Assembly (NCBI GenBank): GCA_934320655.1
Contig: CAKRFN010000011.1
Span: forward strand, 37,052-101,051
DNA: 64,000 nucleotides
DNA from: an uncultured Eubacterium sp.
Lineage (GTDB): Bacteria > Bacillota > Clostridia > Lachnospirales > Lachnospiraceae
Direction: 5' to 3'
Shown here: positions 63,919-64,000 of the stretch, piece after piece
Position numbering within the stretch: position 1 is the stretch's first letter
Layout of the letters: each line of letters begins with the position of its first letter
Position numbers and translations under genes: made by a program
The notes under the pieces: generated by a model
Databases searched by the model: none
What the model saw: only the letters and a program-made list of their open reading frames with translations
Told to the model about the DNA's origin: nothing

Positions 63919-64000
63919 CGCTTTTCTCCTCATATAATCAAGTGTTTTTTATTGAAAATTCAAGGTTTTTAAACCTCGCATATCTCAGTGAATAAGCCAA

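Noticed and set aside
1..64000. CRISPR arrays, tRNA or rRNA genes, prophage or integrase genes
   Set aside because: No regularly spaced repeats, RNA gene hallmarks or phage/transposase proteins could be recognised on either strand.

Overview
The window looks like chromosome of a Gram-positive anaerobic Clostridia member, most likely Lachnospiraceae. The reasons are a FabK-type fatty-acid operon with a MarR/FabT-like regulator, small families I associate with Lachnospiraceae and Clostridia (DUF3793, DUF3877, DUF6110, CD1871A CXXC proteins), a clostridial [FeFe] hydrogenase, strong GGAGG ribosome sites and intermediate GC. This assignment is an inference; no rRNA, tRNA, CRISPR array, phage or transposase gene was recognised.

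Layout. 1-12.8 kb (minus strand): one long fatty-acid transcription unit, acpP-fabK-fabD-fabG-fabF-fabZ-accDA-fabH-fabT-like, running on into a ribosome-protection-type GTPase fused to a NYN domain and a MATE exporter. It starts at a consensus promoter with FabT-like half-sites. Three copies of an interspersed non-coding repeat lie in or at the end of this unit. 13-17.3 kb: a cysteine-rich small protein, a chemoreceptor, a chemoreceptor stub, a lipoprotein and a LURP-one-like protein. 17.3-24 kb: a BlaI/BlaR1-type pair, a two-component system and a divergent CD1871A-polyferredoxin-TlpA redox operon. 24-31 kb: GH42 beta-galactosidase, GNAT, CAP-domain exoprotein, and divergent ldh and pyk. 31-37.5 kb: hflK-hflC-moxR-DUF58-transglutaminase operon. 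37.6-40.5 kb: Rrf2 regulator with metY-cysK. 40.6-47.5 kb: histidine phosphatase, [FeFe] hydrogenase, TrkA/TrkH, PanE and a DUF3877-like protein. 47.5-52.5 kb: SsuABC-type ABC transporter behind a PIN/NYN-like gene, divergent from a second metY. 52.6-58.9 kb: a flippase-like membrane protein and then a metal/iron island. 59-64 kb: membrane-anchored oleate hydratase, AGCS symporter and diaminopropionate ammonia-lyase.

The most interesting region is 53.7-58.95 kb. A Fur-type DNA-binding domain is fused directly to an HD-GYP domain. Next to it are DUF3793, flavodoxin, an unusual P1B-type ATPase (TM4 motif S-C-A-L-K), a small glycine-zipper membrane protein and an HMA metallochaperone-like protein. 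Three promoters in this island carry the same dyad, GTTAG-N6-CTAAC or a one-base variant, at or just after the -10 box. This resembles a ferrosome-type (fez) iron-storage locus together with its own regulon, with a possible second-messenger link through the regulator.
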